This document shows positions 35,128 to 43,532 of a stretch of 64,000 nt of DNA, one piece after another. Location: positions 1-64,000 of the forward strand of contig FOCC01000010.1 of assembly GCA_900110005.1 (NCBI GenBank). Direction: 5' to 3'. Position 1 is the first letter of the stretch. Each line of letters opens with the position of its first letter. The stretch comes from Ligilactobacillus sp. WC1T17. GTDB lineage: Bacteria; Bacillota; Bacilli; Lactobacillales; Lactobacillaceae. Both the position numbers and the translations under genes were made by a program. Below the pieces are notes generated by a model. The model was not told the origin of the DNA and did not search any database. It saw only the letters and a list, made by a program, of their open reading frames with translations.

Positions 35128-35524
35128 TATTGCTCACCTTCTGCTTTCAAGAATACTTCTTCAATCGTGTCGACCTGGTATTGGGCTTCCAAAACCTTGG
35201 GCTTGTCAAAGGCAATGATATCGCCGTACAAAAGCAAGGCCACCCGGTCGGTAAGTTCTGCTTCGTTCGTAACATGGGTTGTCACCAGAACACTTCTGCC
35301 TGCATCTCTGATGGAAGCCAATTCCTTCCAAATCTTTTTTCTTAGGGCCGGGTAAATCCCGACAGTCGGTTCGTCTAAAATCATCAAGCTTGGATTTACC
35401 AATAAAGCAATTGCTAAAGATAATCTCCGCTTCATCCTGCCAGAATAGCCCAAAACGCGCTTTTGTAGGTCGTCTGTCAAATCAACTGAATGTAAAACGG
35501 TTTGTTCACCATATTTTTGAAAAT
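35127..35524 (-). pseudogene. ABC exporter ATPase with internal deletion
   Basis: The first strand region (QKYGEQTVLHSVDL) is joined directly to the signature half (RVLGYSGRMKRRLSLAIALLVNPSLMILDEPTVG, then VTTHVTNEAELTDRVALL). About 100 residues holding Walker A and the Q-loop are gone, so it cannot bind ATP. The remaining frame starts at a TTG near 35480. Confidence 0.78.
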
Positions 35525-35795
35525 TTGTTTAAATAAGCGACATTAAATCTTTTTTAGCCTTGTTCCTTTATGTAATGACGCCAAGGAAATATAAAAAAAG
35601 CAGCCAAAATCTGAAATTAAATTTTTGCTGCTCTTTAAATTGTCTGTTCCATTATCTTTTTGTTTTAATCCGAAAACCCATGATAGTTGTAAAACAGTAT
35701 AAAATTGCATCCAGCAACCGCCATCCCGGATCGCCGCCGCTAAAACTTACGTCATTTTTTCATTCCAGTCAAAAGGCGCCCTTAATTTTCTAAAA
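35525..35795 (-). pseudogene. Decayed intergenic stretch between ABC remnant and purR
   Basis: Mostly non-coding. A minus-strand frame at about 35660-35760 reads NDVSFSGGDPGWRLLDAIL...MGFRIKTKR before a stop, without a start codon; it is probably the tail of a lost gene. A hairpin at 35598-35635 (AGCAGC...GCTGCT with a T run on the minus strand) looks like its terminator. Nothing else recognised. Confidence 0.4.
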
Positions 35796-35822
35796 AAAGG
35801 CCCCTGCTATGAGCAGGGGTCA
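35796..35822 (-). terminator. Terminator after purR
   Basis: On the minus strand CCCCTGC TCATA GCAGGGG with seven T follows the purR stop. Confidence 0.9.
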
Positions 35823-35829
35823 AAAACAA

Positions 35830-36666
35830 TTATTTTTCAGCACCAAAAACGCGTTCTAAGTAGTTGCCGGCACTCACATGAATGGTCTTATCCATAGTAT
35901 TAACCTGGTCTACTTTGAGCAAGGACGTATAATCATCAACCATTCGTTGTCCTTCAAATGAGCCTTCCGCAAAGACCGTAATCCCTACTAATTCGGACTC
36001 AAATTCTTCAATCATGGACTTCATACCGTTGACCGTGCCGCCGCCCTTCATGAAATCATCCACCACTAAAACATGGGAGCCGCGCTTCAAACTACGCTTG
36101 GATAATTCCATTTTTTCAATTCTTTCACTTGAACCGGAAACATAGTTGACGGAAACCGTAGCCCCTTCCGTAATCTTGGAATCGCGGCGGACAATGACAA
36201 ATGGCACATTCAAATAGCTCGAAACACTTTGGGCAATCGGCACACCCTTGGTAGCCACTGTCATTACGGCATCGATTTGCTTATCGATATATTGCCGAGC
36301 AATAACCCGTCCTACTTTACGCAAAACATCTGGACGTCCCAATAAATCAGAAAGGTACACATATCCCCCCGGCAAAAGGCGGTCTTGTTCTGATAATTCG
36401 ACAGTCATATCATTAATAAATTCGCGCGCTTCGCTTTCAGAAATTGAAGGGATGAAGCGGGCACCACCAGCAGCACCTGGAATGGTTTCCAAAAGACCAA
36501 TACCTCTTAATTTAAATGTTCGTTTAATGATAGCTAAATCTTCACTGATGGAAGATTTGGCTGATTCATATCTCTCTGAAAAAAAGGTCAATGAAATCAA
36601 GGTATGCGGACGTTCAAGCAAGTATCTTGTCATGTCAATCAGACGATCACTTCTTCTGGTTTTCAA
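35830..36666 (-). CDS. purR: Purine operon regulator PurR
   Basis: A 278-residue PRPP-responsive regulator of the Bacillus/Lactococcus type, not the LacI type. The N-terminal winged helix (RSDRLIDMTRYLLERPHTLISLTFF, about 4-28, with AKSSISEDLAIIKRTF) is followed by a phosphoribosyltransferase-like domain with the PRPP motif HVLVVDDFMKGGGTVNG (about 200-216). TTG at 36666 is chosen because GGAGGAAAA lies just before it; longer in-frame sequence to 36711 overlaps the leader. PurBox-like motifs upstream suggest autoregulation. Confidence 0.92.
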   Translation of the reverse strand: MKTRRSDRLIDMTRYLLERPHTLISLTFFSERYESAKSSISEDLAIIKRTFKLRGIGLLETIPGAAGGARFIPSISESEAREFINDMTVELSEQDRLLPGGYVYLSDLLGRPDVLRKVGRVIARQYIDKQIDAVMTVATKGVPIAQSVSSYLNVPFVIVRRDSKITEGATVSVNYVSGSSERIEKMELSKRSLKRGSHVLVVDDFMKGGGTVNGMKSMIEEFESELVGITVFAEGSFEGQRMVDDYTSLLKVDQVNTMDKTIHVSAGNYLERVFGAEK

Positions 36667-36720
36667 AATATTTTCCTCCAAAAATAGTTTATATCTTCGA
36701 AATATCATCAATCATTTATT

Positions 36721-36856
36721 AATTATAAAGCAAATGATTGTGTTTTCATAGCCTTTTAGTTAATTTAATCCAAAAAAGTTCGCTTTTTGCGCTAAATATT
36801 CCCTCTGCACCAGGTCATTCATCGGAAACATCCAGTTTTAAAATTAACGTTCGGCT
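36721..36856 (-). promoter_or_regulatory. purR upstream region with TATAAT and two PurBox-like motifs
   Basis: A TATAAT (36726-36721, minus strand) lies 55 bases before the purR TTG. Further upstream AAAAGCGAACTTTT (core at 36782-36778) and AAAAGCCGAACGTT (core at 36853-36849) resemble PurR boxes (AWWWNCGAACNWT), both in the same orientation. The nearer core is about 66 bp before the predicted start, similar to activator spacing in lactococci. Confidence 0.4.
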
Positions 36857-36925
36857 TTTGTCGCAAACTATTATAGATTACCACCATGAAAAGTTTTCGT
36901 CAACATTTTTTCTTGCTTTTGCGCT

Positions 36926-38551
36926 TTAATCTTTGATTTCACAAGCAAAGGCTTCGTATGGTTTCAATACTTTTTGGCTTAAATCAAGCACTCCTTCGGC
37001 ATAGTTGGCAATCCAAGCCTTCAGTAGCGGAAAACCTTTCAGACTTAGCTTTTGCAGCTGATTGGTAAAGTTAGCACACACCAGCAACTTTTGTCCTTGA
37101 TATTGGCGCACATAGCAAAAGACGCCATCTAAGCCAGTCTCAATTTCCGTAAAATCACCATAAACCACTAAATCATGCTGCTTGCGGTAAGCAATTAACT
37201 GCTGATAAGTATAAAAAATGGAATTTTTATCTTCAAGACAGGCTTGCGCATTAATCACCGGATAATTAGTGTTTACATGCAGCCACGGCTGCCCTTTTGT
37301 GAAGCCGGCATTTAAGCTTTTATCCCATTGCATTGGGGTACGGGCATTATCGCGACCTTTTTTATTAATTTTAGCCAGTAAATCTTCTTTTTGTGCCCCC
37401 TTGCTAATTTCCTCGGCGTACATATTTTGACTTTCAATATCATTAACTTCGCTGATATCTTGTACTGGACAATTCGTCATCCCTAATTCTTCACCTTGAT
37501 AGACATAAGGCGTCCCTTTTAGCAGATGCAAGACGATAGCCAGCATTTTGGCACTTTCAATCCGGTAAATCCGGTCGTCGCCGTATTGGCTGACAGCACG
37601 TGGCAGGTCATGATTATCCCAAAACAAACTATTCCACCCTTCATCTCCTAAAGCTTTTTGCCATTTAACCAAGGTCCGCTTCAGATAAGGTATATCAAGT
37701 TCTTTGGTGTGCCATTTATCATCACCTGCTTGATCAGCGAAAGTTGTTTCAAATTGAAAAATCTGGCTAAGTTCATGCCGTGCGGGATTAGAATATAATT
37801 TGGCAATTTCAGGATTAGCACTCCAAGCTTCGCCCACTGTCAATAAATCATGCTGGCCAAAAGTTTTTTGATTCATCTCTTGGATGTAAGCATGCAACTT
37901 GGGGCCATTTGTAGAAATCAGCTTATCAGGCTCTTTGCCCAGCATTTCGATAACATCCATCCTAAAACCGCCAATACCTTTATCAATCCAAAAGTCCATC
38001 ATTTTGTAAATATCTTGGCGCATTTTAGGATTGGCCCAGTTTAAATCCGGCTGCTTTTTACTGAAGAAGTGCAGGTAATACTGACCTGTTTGTTCATCAT
38101 ATTGCCAAGCCGACCCGCCAAAAAGCGACTTCAAGTCGTTTGGTTCATGTCCTAAAACCGGATCATGCCAAATATAATAGTCGCGATACCGGTTATCTTT
38201 AGCTTTTTTAGCTTCGATAAACCACTGGTGTTCATCTGAAGTATGGTTGACTACTAAATCCATAATAATTTTGATGCCACGCTGACCGGCTTTTTGAATT
38301 AATTCTTCCATATCGGCCATGGTTCCAAATTCGGGCATAATCTTGAAGTAATCAGCAATATCATACCCATTGTCCGCATTAGGCGATTGATATACCGGCG
38401 AAAGCCAAATGGCCGTAATCCCTAATTTTTCCAAATAATCAAGCCTTTGAATAATACCTCTTAAATCCCCAATCCCATCAGCATTTGAATCTTGAAAACT
38501 GCGGGGGTAAATTTGATAAATTGTGGCATTATGCCACCATTTTCGTTCCAT
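36926..38551 (-). CDS. GH13 alpha-glucosidase (oligo-1,6-glucosidase / dextran glucosidase type)
   Basis: A 541-residue cytosolic glycoside hydrolase cleaving short alpha-glucosides. The N-terminus WWHNATIYQIYPRSFQDSNADGIGDL is the GH13 start; conserved regions are IMDLVVNHTSDEH, GFRMDVIEML (nucleophile Asp), LTVGEAW (acid Glu) and FWDNHDLPR. Val after the nucleophile Asp is typical of alpha-1,6 specificity. No signal peptide. It is monocistronic, divergent from glycerate kinase, and its promoter is overlapped by a cre and preceded by a LacI-type palindrome. Trehalose-6-phosphate hydrolase is less likely because no PTS gene is nearby. Confidence 0.88.
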   Translation of the reverse strand: MERKWWHNATIYQIYPRSFQDSNADGIGDLRGIIQRLDYLEKLGITAIWLSPVYQSPNADNGYDIADYFKIMPEFGTMADMEELIQKAGQRGIKIIMDLVVNHTSDEHQWFIEAKKAKDNRYRDYYIWHDPVLGHEPNDLKSLFGGSAWQYDEQTGQYYLHFFSKKQPDLNWANPKMRQDIYKMMDFWIDKGIGGFRMDVIEMLGKEPDKLISTNGPKLHAYIQEMNQKTFGQHDLLTVGEAWSANPEIAKLYSNPARHELSQIFQFETTFADQAGDDKWHTKELDIPYLKRTLVKWQKALGDEGWNSLFWDNHDLPRAVSQYGDDRIYRIESAKMLAIVLHLLKGTPYVYQGEELGMTNCPVQDISEVNDIESQNMYAEEISKGAQKEDLLAKINKKGRDNARTPMQWDKSLNAGFTKGQPWLHVNTNYPVINAQACLEDKNSIFYTYQQLIAYRKQHDLVVYGDFTEIETGLDGVFCYVRQYQGQKLLVCANFTNQLQKLSLKGFPLLKAWIANYAEGVLDLSQKVLKPYEAFACEIKD

Positions 38552-38584
38552 ATAATCAACCTTCTTTATCTTTTTTCGTTTTAA

Positions 38585-38634
38585 TTGTAAGCGTTAACTT
38601 GAATTTATGCAACCGGTTTTATAAACTTTTTTTC
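38585..38634 (-). promoter_or_regulatory. Glucosidase promoter with cre and LacI-type operator
   Basis: On the minus strand TTGCAT and TACAAT are 17 bp apart (about 38614-38586). TTGTAAGCGTTAACT (plus, 38585-38599) matches the cre consensus WTGNAANCGNWNNCW at every position and overlaps the -10. The palindrome AACCGGTT (38611-38618) overlaps the -35, as for a MalR/LacI-type repressor. Confidence 0.65.
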
Positions 38635-38684
38635 CGACTCCTCTTCAACTATAATATAGTTATCATTAATAAGAAGGTGATTAT

Positions 38685-39839
38685 ATGCGCTTTTTAATCG
38701 CACCTGATTCATTTAAAAATTGTCTCAGTGCTGAAGAAGTCTGCGATGCCATTGCCAAAGGCATTTTAAAAGCCGCCCCCAACTCAGAAATCATTAAAGT
38801 TCCGATGGCTGATGGCGGTGAAGGTACAACCAGCGTCATCGCTAAAGCATTAGGTGCTGACATCATCCATTGCACGGTAACCGGACCACTCCCAAAAAAA
38901 GTTACCGCCTTTTATGCTTTGGACCACTCAACTGCCATTATCGAAGTTGCACAGGCCTGCGGTATCACCTACACCACGGCTAAAAACCGCAATCCATTTT
39001 TAGCTAACAGCTATGGCGTAGGCGAATTAATTAACGATGCTTTAGACCACGGCGCCAAACATTTCATCATCGGTCTGGGAGGATCAGCAACCAATGATGG
39101 CGGCTTTGGCATGGCCCAAGCCTTAGGTGTTCGCTTTTATGATCAAAATAACACCTTGCTCAAACCCGCTGTCACTGCCTTAGCTGCCTTAGCCCGGATT
39201 GATACAAGTAAGCTTAATCCTAAATTAGCACAAGCTGATTTTAAATTGGCCTGTGACGTCACCAGTCCCTTAACTGGGCATAAAGGAGCCAGCTTTGTTT
39301 TCGGTCCGCAAAAAGGGGCCCAGCCTGATGACTTGCCTAAACTTGATGCTTTATTAAAGCATTATGGAACTCTAGTAGCTCCAGAACTCATGTCTTGTCC
39401 CGGAGCCGGCGCAGCTGGTGGTTTAGGATTTGCCATGATGGCTTTTTTAAAGGCAAAACGAACGTCAGGCGCTGTCCTAGTCGCTGATACCGTTTCCTTA
39501 TTTCAAAAAGCGCAAAAATGCGACGTCGTCTTCACCGGTGAAGGTAGTACTGATTTTCAGACGGCCTTTGGCAAAACCCCTATGGTCACCGTCCAAATTG
39601 CCAAAAAAGCCAGTCCTAACTGTCTTGCAATCGGACTTAGCGGTCACTTAGGGGATGATTTAACTTTACTTTACGAAAAAGGTTTTGACGCCTTCTTTTC
39701 CATCGTTAACGGCCCCCAAACATTGGATGAAGCTTTGCTTAAAGGAGCTGACAATTTAACCCAAACAGCTGAAAATATTACCCGCCTTATCCTAAGCCAA
39801 CAGTCCAAGTATTTTAAAAAAGGACAAAATCAAGTATAA
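38685..39839 (+). CDS. Glycerate kinase (GarK/GlxK family)
   Basis: A 384-residue kinase converting D-glycerate to a phosphoglycerate. It opens FLIAPDSFKNCLSAEEVCDAIAKGI and has PMADGGEGTTSVI, the GLGGSATNDGGFGMAQALG motif near residue 130, GAGAAGGLGFAMMAF near 245 and TGEGSTDFQTAFGKTP near 287, all family hallmarks. The length is normal. ATG at 38685 follows AAGAAGGTGA. It diverges from the glucosidase, so the shared 130-bp gap may coordinate both. The end is 36 bases before ispE. Confidence 0.92.
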   Translation: MRFLIAPDSFKNCLSAEEVCDAIAKGILKAAPNSEIIKVPMADGGEGTTSVIAKALGADIIHCTVTGPLPKKVTAFYALDHSTAIIEVAQACGITYTTAKNRNPFLANSYGVGELINDALDHGAKHFIIGLGGSATNDGGFGMAQALGVRFYDQNNTLLKPAVTALAALARIDTSKLNPKLAQADFKLACDVTSPLTGHKGASFVFGPQKGAQPDDLPKLDALLKHYGTLVAPELMSCPGAGAAGGLGFAMMAFLKAKRTSGAVLVADTVSLFQKAQKCDVVFTGEGSTDFQTAFGKTPMVTVQIAKKASPNCLAIGLSGHLGDDLTLLYEKGFDAFFSIVNGPQTLDEALLKGADNLTQTAENITRLILSQQSKYFKKGQNQV

Positions 39840-39875
39840 TAAGAATAATATTTTGAAATAGGAAAGGTGGACCGG

Positions 39876-40739
39876 ATGGAAATATCAGAAAAAGCCCCAG
39901 CTAAACTAAATTTTAGCCTCGATACCCCTTTTCGCCACCTCGATGGCGAACCTGAGTGGAAAATGGTCATGATTTCCATTGACTTAGCCGATTATGTTCA
40001 CATCAAAACCCGAACTGACACCAATCAGATTACCGTAAGAACCGATAGCGGTTTTTTGCCTTGCGACCACCGCAACCTCGCCTTTCAAGCTGCTAAGAAA
40101 ATGCAAAGTCTGGCACAGACGCATGAGGGTGTAGATATTTACCTCGACAAGAAAATTCCTGTGGCTGCTGGCATGGGGGGCGGCTCTTCTGATGCCGCAG
40201 CGGTCTTAAGAGGGCTCAATAAACTTTGGGCTTTAAACTTTACACTAGAGCAGCTGGCTAAAATCGGTCTTGAAATTGATTCAGATGTACCTTTTTGTAT
40301 TTACAGTCGCCCTGCCCTCGTGACAGGACGCGGCGAAATTATCACACCTTTAAAAGATTTAGAGCATCTAAACTTAGTCGTTGCTAAGCCTAAAGACAGT
40401 GTTTCAACTCCTACCATTTTAAAGCGTATTGATTATGAGCATTTAACTCATCAAGATGTAGATGGTGTAGCCAAAGCCATTATGGAGGACGATTACCCGC
40501 AAATGATCAAGAAAATGGGTAACACTTTGGAACCTTTAACATCAAAATATCATCCCGATATCTTGAAAATTAAACAAAAGATGCTTTCTTTCGGCTGTGA
40601 TGCCGCCCAAATGTCCGGTACAGGCCCAACCGTTTTTGGCATCTGCCGCAATCACAGTCGAGCCGTGCGGGTTACCAACAGTTTACGCGGTTTTTGCCGT
40701 GAAGTTTACCTTGTGCGTCCTTATTCTTTAAAAGACTAA
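39876..40739 (+). CDS. ispE: 4-diphosphocytidyl-2-C-methylerythritol kinase-like GHMP kinase
   Basis: A 287-residue GHMP-superfamily kinase. KAPAKLNFSLD at the N-terminus, the ATP loop KIPVAAGMGGGSSDAAAVL (about 89-107) and the C-terminal MSGTGPTVFG (about 247-256) are the three GHMP motifs in IspE form. In the methylerythritol pathway it phosphorylates CDP-ME, but this window also holds mevalonate-pathway mvaA, so its role here is uncertain. The position before purR is conserved in Firmicutes. The ATG at 39876 follows AAAGGTGG; a GTG at 39867 lies inside that site. Confidence 0.9.
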   Translation: MEISEKAPAKLNFSLDTPFRHLDGEPEWKMVMISIDLADYVHIKTRTDTNQITVRTDSGFLPCDHRNLAFQAAKKMQSLAQTHEGVDIYLDKKIPVAAGMGGGSSDAAAVLRGLNKLWALNFTLEQLAKIGLEIDSDVPFCIYSRPALVTGRGEIITPLKDLEHLNLVVAKPKDSVSTPTILKRIDYEHLTHQDVDGVAKAIMEDDYPQMIKKMGNTLEPLTSKYHPDILKIKQKMLSFGCDAAQMSGTGPTVFGICRNHSRAVRVTNSLRGFCREVYLVRPYSLKD

Positions 40740-40766
40740 AAAAGAGCCGCTAGAGGCTCTTTTTTG
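40738..40766 (+). terminator. Terminator after ispE
   Basis: AAAAGAGCCGCTAGAGGCTCTTTTTT: a 7-bp stem GAGCC/GGCTC flanked by A and T runs directly after the stop codon. Confidence 0.85.
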
Positions 40767-40774
40767 TCTATACC

Positions 40775-41057
40775 TAACCGCTCGCCAAAGCACCCTGTTT
40801 GTAGTACGACTTAGGCTCACATGGGCTTAATGACAAGGAACTACTCCTCGGGGGCTTGACAGCCCCGCTTCGTCGCAGTCCAGCTTGTCATACAGCCCAT
40901 AACCGCTCGCCAAAGTACCCTGTTTGTAGTACGACTTAGGCTCGCATGGGCTTAATGACAAGGAACTACTCCTCGGGGGCTTGACAGCCCCGCTTCGTCG
41001 CAGTCCAGCTTGTCATACAGCCCATAACCGCTCGCCAAAGTACCCTGTTTGTAGTAC
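40775..41057. repeat. 125-bp tandem repeat (2.3 copies) with nested palindromes
   Basis: A unit beginning TAACCGCTCGCC starts at 40775, 40900 and 41025 (period exactly 125 bp); the third copy is cut after 33 bp at the TetR promoter. Copies 1 and 2 differ at only two positions seen. Each full copy holds a palindrome: ATGGGCTTAATGACAAG (40821) pairs with CTTGTCATACAGCCCAT (40884) over 15 of 17 positions, enclosing a second hairpin GGGGCT/AGCCCC. The period is not a multiple of three, so it is not coding. It lies between the ispE terminator and the TetR gene. Confidence 0.9.
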
Positions 41058-41071
41058 AATAAACCTATTGT
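41055..41071 (+). promoter_or_regulatory. Probable autoregulatory operator and -10 of the TetR gene
   Basis: ACAATA AACC TATTGT (41056-41071) is a perfect 6-bp inverted repeat overlapping the -10 TACAAT (41055-41060). The third, partial repeat copy supplies the sequence just upstream. Confidence 0.55.
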
Positions 41072-41087
41072 GTTTGGGGGGATTTAT

Positions 41088-41660
41088 ATGAATAACGAAC
41101 AACTGACAAGGGCGCGCATTTTAAATGAAACCAGCGAACTCTTTCAAAAAAAGGGCGTTAAATTCACCATGGATGAATTAGCAGCTCAGCTTAAAATGAG
41201 TAAAAAAACGCTTTATAATTACTACAGCGACAAAGAAGATCTTTTTTCCCATACCATTGATTTTGTTTTTGATCAAATTATGGTTGAAAAAAAACAGATT
41301 ATGGAGCAAGAAGACCTAGAACTTTTAGATAAAACCGCAAAAGTTTTGAAAGTTTTTCCAAAACAATACGAACACTTGAATTTCCAACAAATTTTAACCT
41401 TAGGGGAAAAATATCCTCCTTTATATCAAAAAATTCTGACCCGTTTGGAAAACAACTGGGAAATGACTATCGAACTCTTGGAAGAAGGAAAAAAGAAAGG
41501 ACTATTACGAAATTTTTCCATTCCTATCTTCCAATCAATGTACGAAGCTACAATTGAACATTTTCTTTCCCGTTCCGTTTTACATGAAAATAAATTAACC
41601 TATCAAGAAGCTTTAAATGAAGTAGTAGAAATTATGCTTGATGGCATTAAAACAAAATAG
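41088..41660 (+). CDS. TetR-family transcriptional regulator
   Basis: A 190-residue regulator. The N-terminal helix-turn-helix is typical: ARILNETSELFQKKGVKFTMDELAAQLKMSKKTLYNYYSDKEDLF (about 9-53). The C-terminal ligand and dimer domain is not assigned to a subfamily. The ATG at 41088 follows GGGGGGAT. No target gene is adjacent on this strand; the operator-like palindrome at its own promoter suggests autoregulation, and a distant target is likely. Confidence 0.88.
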   Translation: MNNEQLTRARILNETSELFQKKGVKFTMDELAAQLKMSKKTLYNYYSDKEDLFSHTIDFVFDQIMVEKKQIMEQEDLELLDKTAKVLKVFPKQYEHLNFQQILTLGEKYPPLYQKILTRLENNWEMTIELLEEGKKKGLLRNFSIPIFQSMYEATIEHFLSRSVLHENKLTYQEALNEVVEIMLDGIKTK

Positions 41661-41690
41661 TGCGTTTTTTTGACGCACTATTTTTTTGTA
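41657..41690 (+). terminator. Terminator after the TetR gene
   Basis: AATAGTGCGT TTTTTTG ACGCACTATT is a 10-bp stem followed by T. Confidence 0.88.
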
Positions 41691-41692
41691 TA

Positions 41693-41722
41693 AAAAAAGG
41701 ACCTAAAAAGGTCCTATAACTT
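41693..41722 (-). terminator. Terminator after veg
   Basis: On the minus strand AGGACC TTTTT AGGTCCT with T7 follows the veg stop. Confidence 0.85.
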
Positions 41723-41733
41723 GTCTTCTTTGG

Positions 41734-41988
41734 TTATGCTTGAGCAGCGCTACTGGAGGCAAAATCAATCTTGATGTTTTTAGTCAACACATCTGTGTAG
41801 CTATATGAAACGCGCTTGACTGCATTATTTTCATCGTCCAATTCAATAATAAAAATCGCAGGGAAGGTTTCTTTCAAGACACCATGGCACTTATTGACTT
41901 TCTTGCGTCCAATATGGGACGTAACGGTCAAACTGTCACCAACACAACGATCAAGTTTATTTTTAATATCAGCTAAATTATTTGGCAT
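41734..41988 (-). CDS. veg: Veg family protein
   Basis: An 84-residue SH3-like small protein. NLADIKNKLDRCVGDSLTVTSHIGRKK and the middle GVLKETFPAIFIIELDDE are the family core; VSYSYTDVLTKNIKI is the conserved end. In Bacillus Veg promotes biofilm matrix production by acting on SinR-type control; the role in lactobacilli is unclear. ATG behind GGAGGAT. The order ksgA-veg-ispE-purR matches Bacillus. Confidence 0.92.
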   Translation of the reverse strand: MPNNLADIKNKLDRCVGDSLTVTSHIGRKKVNKCHGVLKETFPAIFIIELDDENNAVKRVSYSYTDVLTKNIKIDFASSSAAQA

Positions 41989-42078
41989 GACTTCATCCTC
42001 CTGTGAAACATTTTAACATAGTTTCACAGAAAAAGCAATATTATACCATAATAGCATTATAACTTCAATAAAATCTCG

Positions 42079-42969
42079 CTATTTTCCCGCTATTTTTTTA
42101 GCAAATAAACCATCAGCCAATTGAATCATCTCTTCAATCGACAACCGTTCCGCCCGGACCGCTTTTTCAAAGCCCAGGTCCGCTAAAACTTGCTCCAATT
42201 TAGCCTTGGTTTCGGGTTCTTTGCCATATAAGCCCTGCAAATTATTCCATAGACTCTTGCGTCGGTGCAAGAAAATTCCTTTGACCATTTGCTTGAAAAA
42301 AGCTTCATTTTTAGGCTTAACTCTTTGCTCAGTCCGTTTACTTAAATATACAATCGCTGAATCAACTTTTGGTTGAGGCATAAAGACCGTCTTAGGCACA
42401 ATAAAGGCAATTTTGGCGTCCATTTCATATTGAACAGCTACAGACAAAGAGCCGTAATCCTTTGTCCCTGGGTGAGCAGATAAACGTTGAGCAACTTCTT
42501 TTTGCATCATAACTACAATGGCATCAAAATCAACATCGCCTTCTAAAATATGCATGATAATAGGTGTGGTAATGTAATAAGGCAGATTGGCTACCAATTT
42601 CAATCGATGCTGTCCGTCAAAATGTTCTGCGATTACCTGCTTTAAGTCGGCTTTCAAAACATCCTGCTTAATAATCGTGACATTATCATAAGGGGCTAAG
42701 GTTTCGCCTAAAACTGGAATCAAACGATCATCAATTTCCAAAGCCATCACTTGGTGAGCCTTGTGAGCTAATTGCTCCGTTAAAGCACCAATACCCGGAC
42801 CGATTTCAATGACGTCATCATCAGTTGAAACTTCAGCAGCAGCCACAATTTTACGTAAAATATTAATATCAGTCAAAAAGTTTTGGCCTAAGCTTTTTTT
42901 AAAGGTTAAATTATACCTTTCCATGATAGCGCGTGTCCGAGCCGGACTTGCAATCTGTGGATTATCCAT
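42079..42969 (-). CDS. rsmA: 16S rRNA dimethyladenosine methyltransferase
   Basis: A 296-residue SAM-dependent enzyme (KsgA) dimethylating two adjacent adenosines near the 3' end of 16S rRNA during small-subunit maturation. Signatures: KKSLGQNFLTD (about 24-34), the SAM loop VIEIGPGIGALTEQL (about 54-68), and catalytic NLPYYITTPI (about 128-137). Its ATG overlaps the rnmV stop by one base. Loss of this enzyme gives kasugamycin resistance in other bacteria. Confidence 0.95.
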   Translation of the reverse strand: MDNPQIASPARTRAIMERYNLTFKKSLGQNFLTDINILRKIVAAAEVSTDDDVIEIGPGIGALTEQLAHKAHQVMALEIDDRLIPVLGETLAPYDNVTIIKQDVLKADLKQVIAEHFDGQHRLKLVANLPYYITTPIIMHILEGDVDFDAIVVMMQKEVAQRLSAHPGTKDYGSLSVAVQYEMDAKIAFIVPKTVFMPQPKVDSAIVYLSKRTEQRVKPKNEAFFKQMVKGIFLHRRKSLWNNLQGLYGKEPETKAKLEQVLADLGFEKAVRAERLSIEEMIQLADGLFAKKIAGK

Positions 42970-43532
42970 TATTTTTCCTCCTCAATACGGGCAAGTGCCT
43001 GGTTAAATTCTTCTTTGGTAATCTGGAAAAGATTGAGGCGTTTTTGCAGTTGCTTGCCATTCACATAGCCGATTCCCAACTCATCGCATAACAAAATCCG
43101 CTTGCCTTTTGAACCAGGGCCATCAATCAAACCTGCTTCAAATAAATCCTGTCTGGAAATCAGCGGTTCGCTATCCGGTTCTTCAGTGTAAAGGTTCTTC
43201 AACGCTTCCCTAATAGCTTCCGGAGTTGCATGTTCTACACCTAAACTGCCTTTATGGTCAGGCGCAGCATCTTTGCGCTTTAAAAAAGCGTGTTTGACCC
43301 CAGGAACATATTCTTGAATTGTTTTACGGATTTTTTCGCCTGAAAAATCAGGGTCGGTAAAGACAATAACCCCTCTTTTTTCCTGCAAATCGGCAATTTG
43401 TTCCAAAGTTTCTTCGTTAATCGCTGATCCTCTGGTCTCTAAGGTATCAGCTTTAACCGCCATATTAATACGTTTGGTGTCATCTTTACCTTCAACCACG
43501 ATGACTTCTCTAATTTTCATTTGTTCATCCAT
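42969..43532 (-). CDS. rnmV: Ribonuclease M5
   Basis: A 187-residue Toprim nuclease trimming 5S rRNA precursors in Firmicutes. The Toprim motifs are [16 protein letters not shown] (about 8-23), with the catalytic Glu, and [16 protein letters not shown] (about 55-70) with the DxD pair. The C-terminal part guides the enzyme to ribosomal protein L18-bound precursor. The ATG at 43532 overlaps the tatD end; an ATG four codons later is also possible. Confidence 0.94.
   Translation of the reverse strand: MDEQMKIREVIVVEGKDDTKRINMAVKADTLETRGSAINEETLEQIADLQEKRGVIVFTDPDFSGEKIRKTIQEYVPGVKHAFLKRKDAAPDHKGSLGVEHATPEAIREALKNLYTEEPDSEPLISRQDLFEAGLIDGPGSKGKRILLCDELGIGYVNGKQLQKRLNLFQITKEEFNQALARIEEEK

Noticed and set aside
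40775..41057. CRISPR array
   Set aside because: The repeat is a 125-bp head-to-tail unit with no short repeat-spacer alternation and no cas genes in the window.
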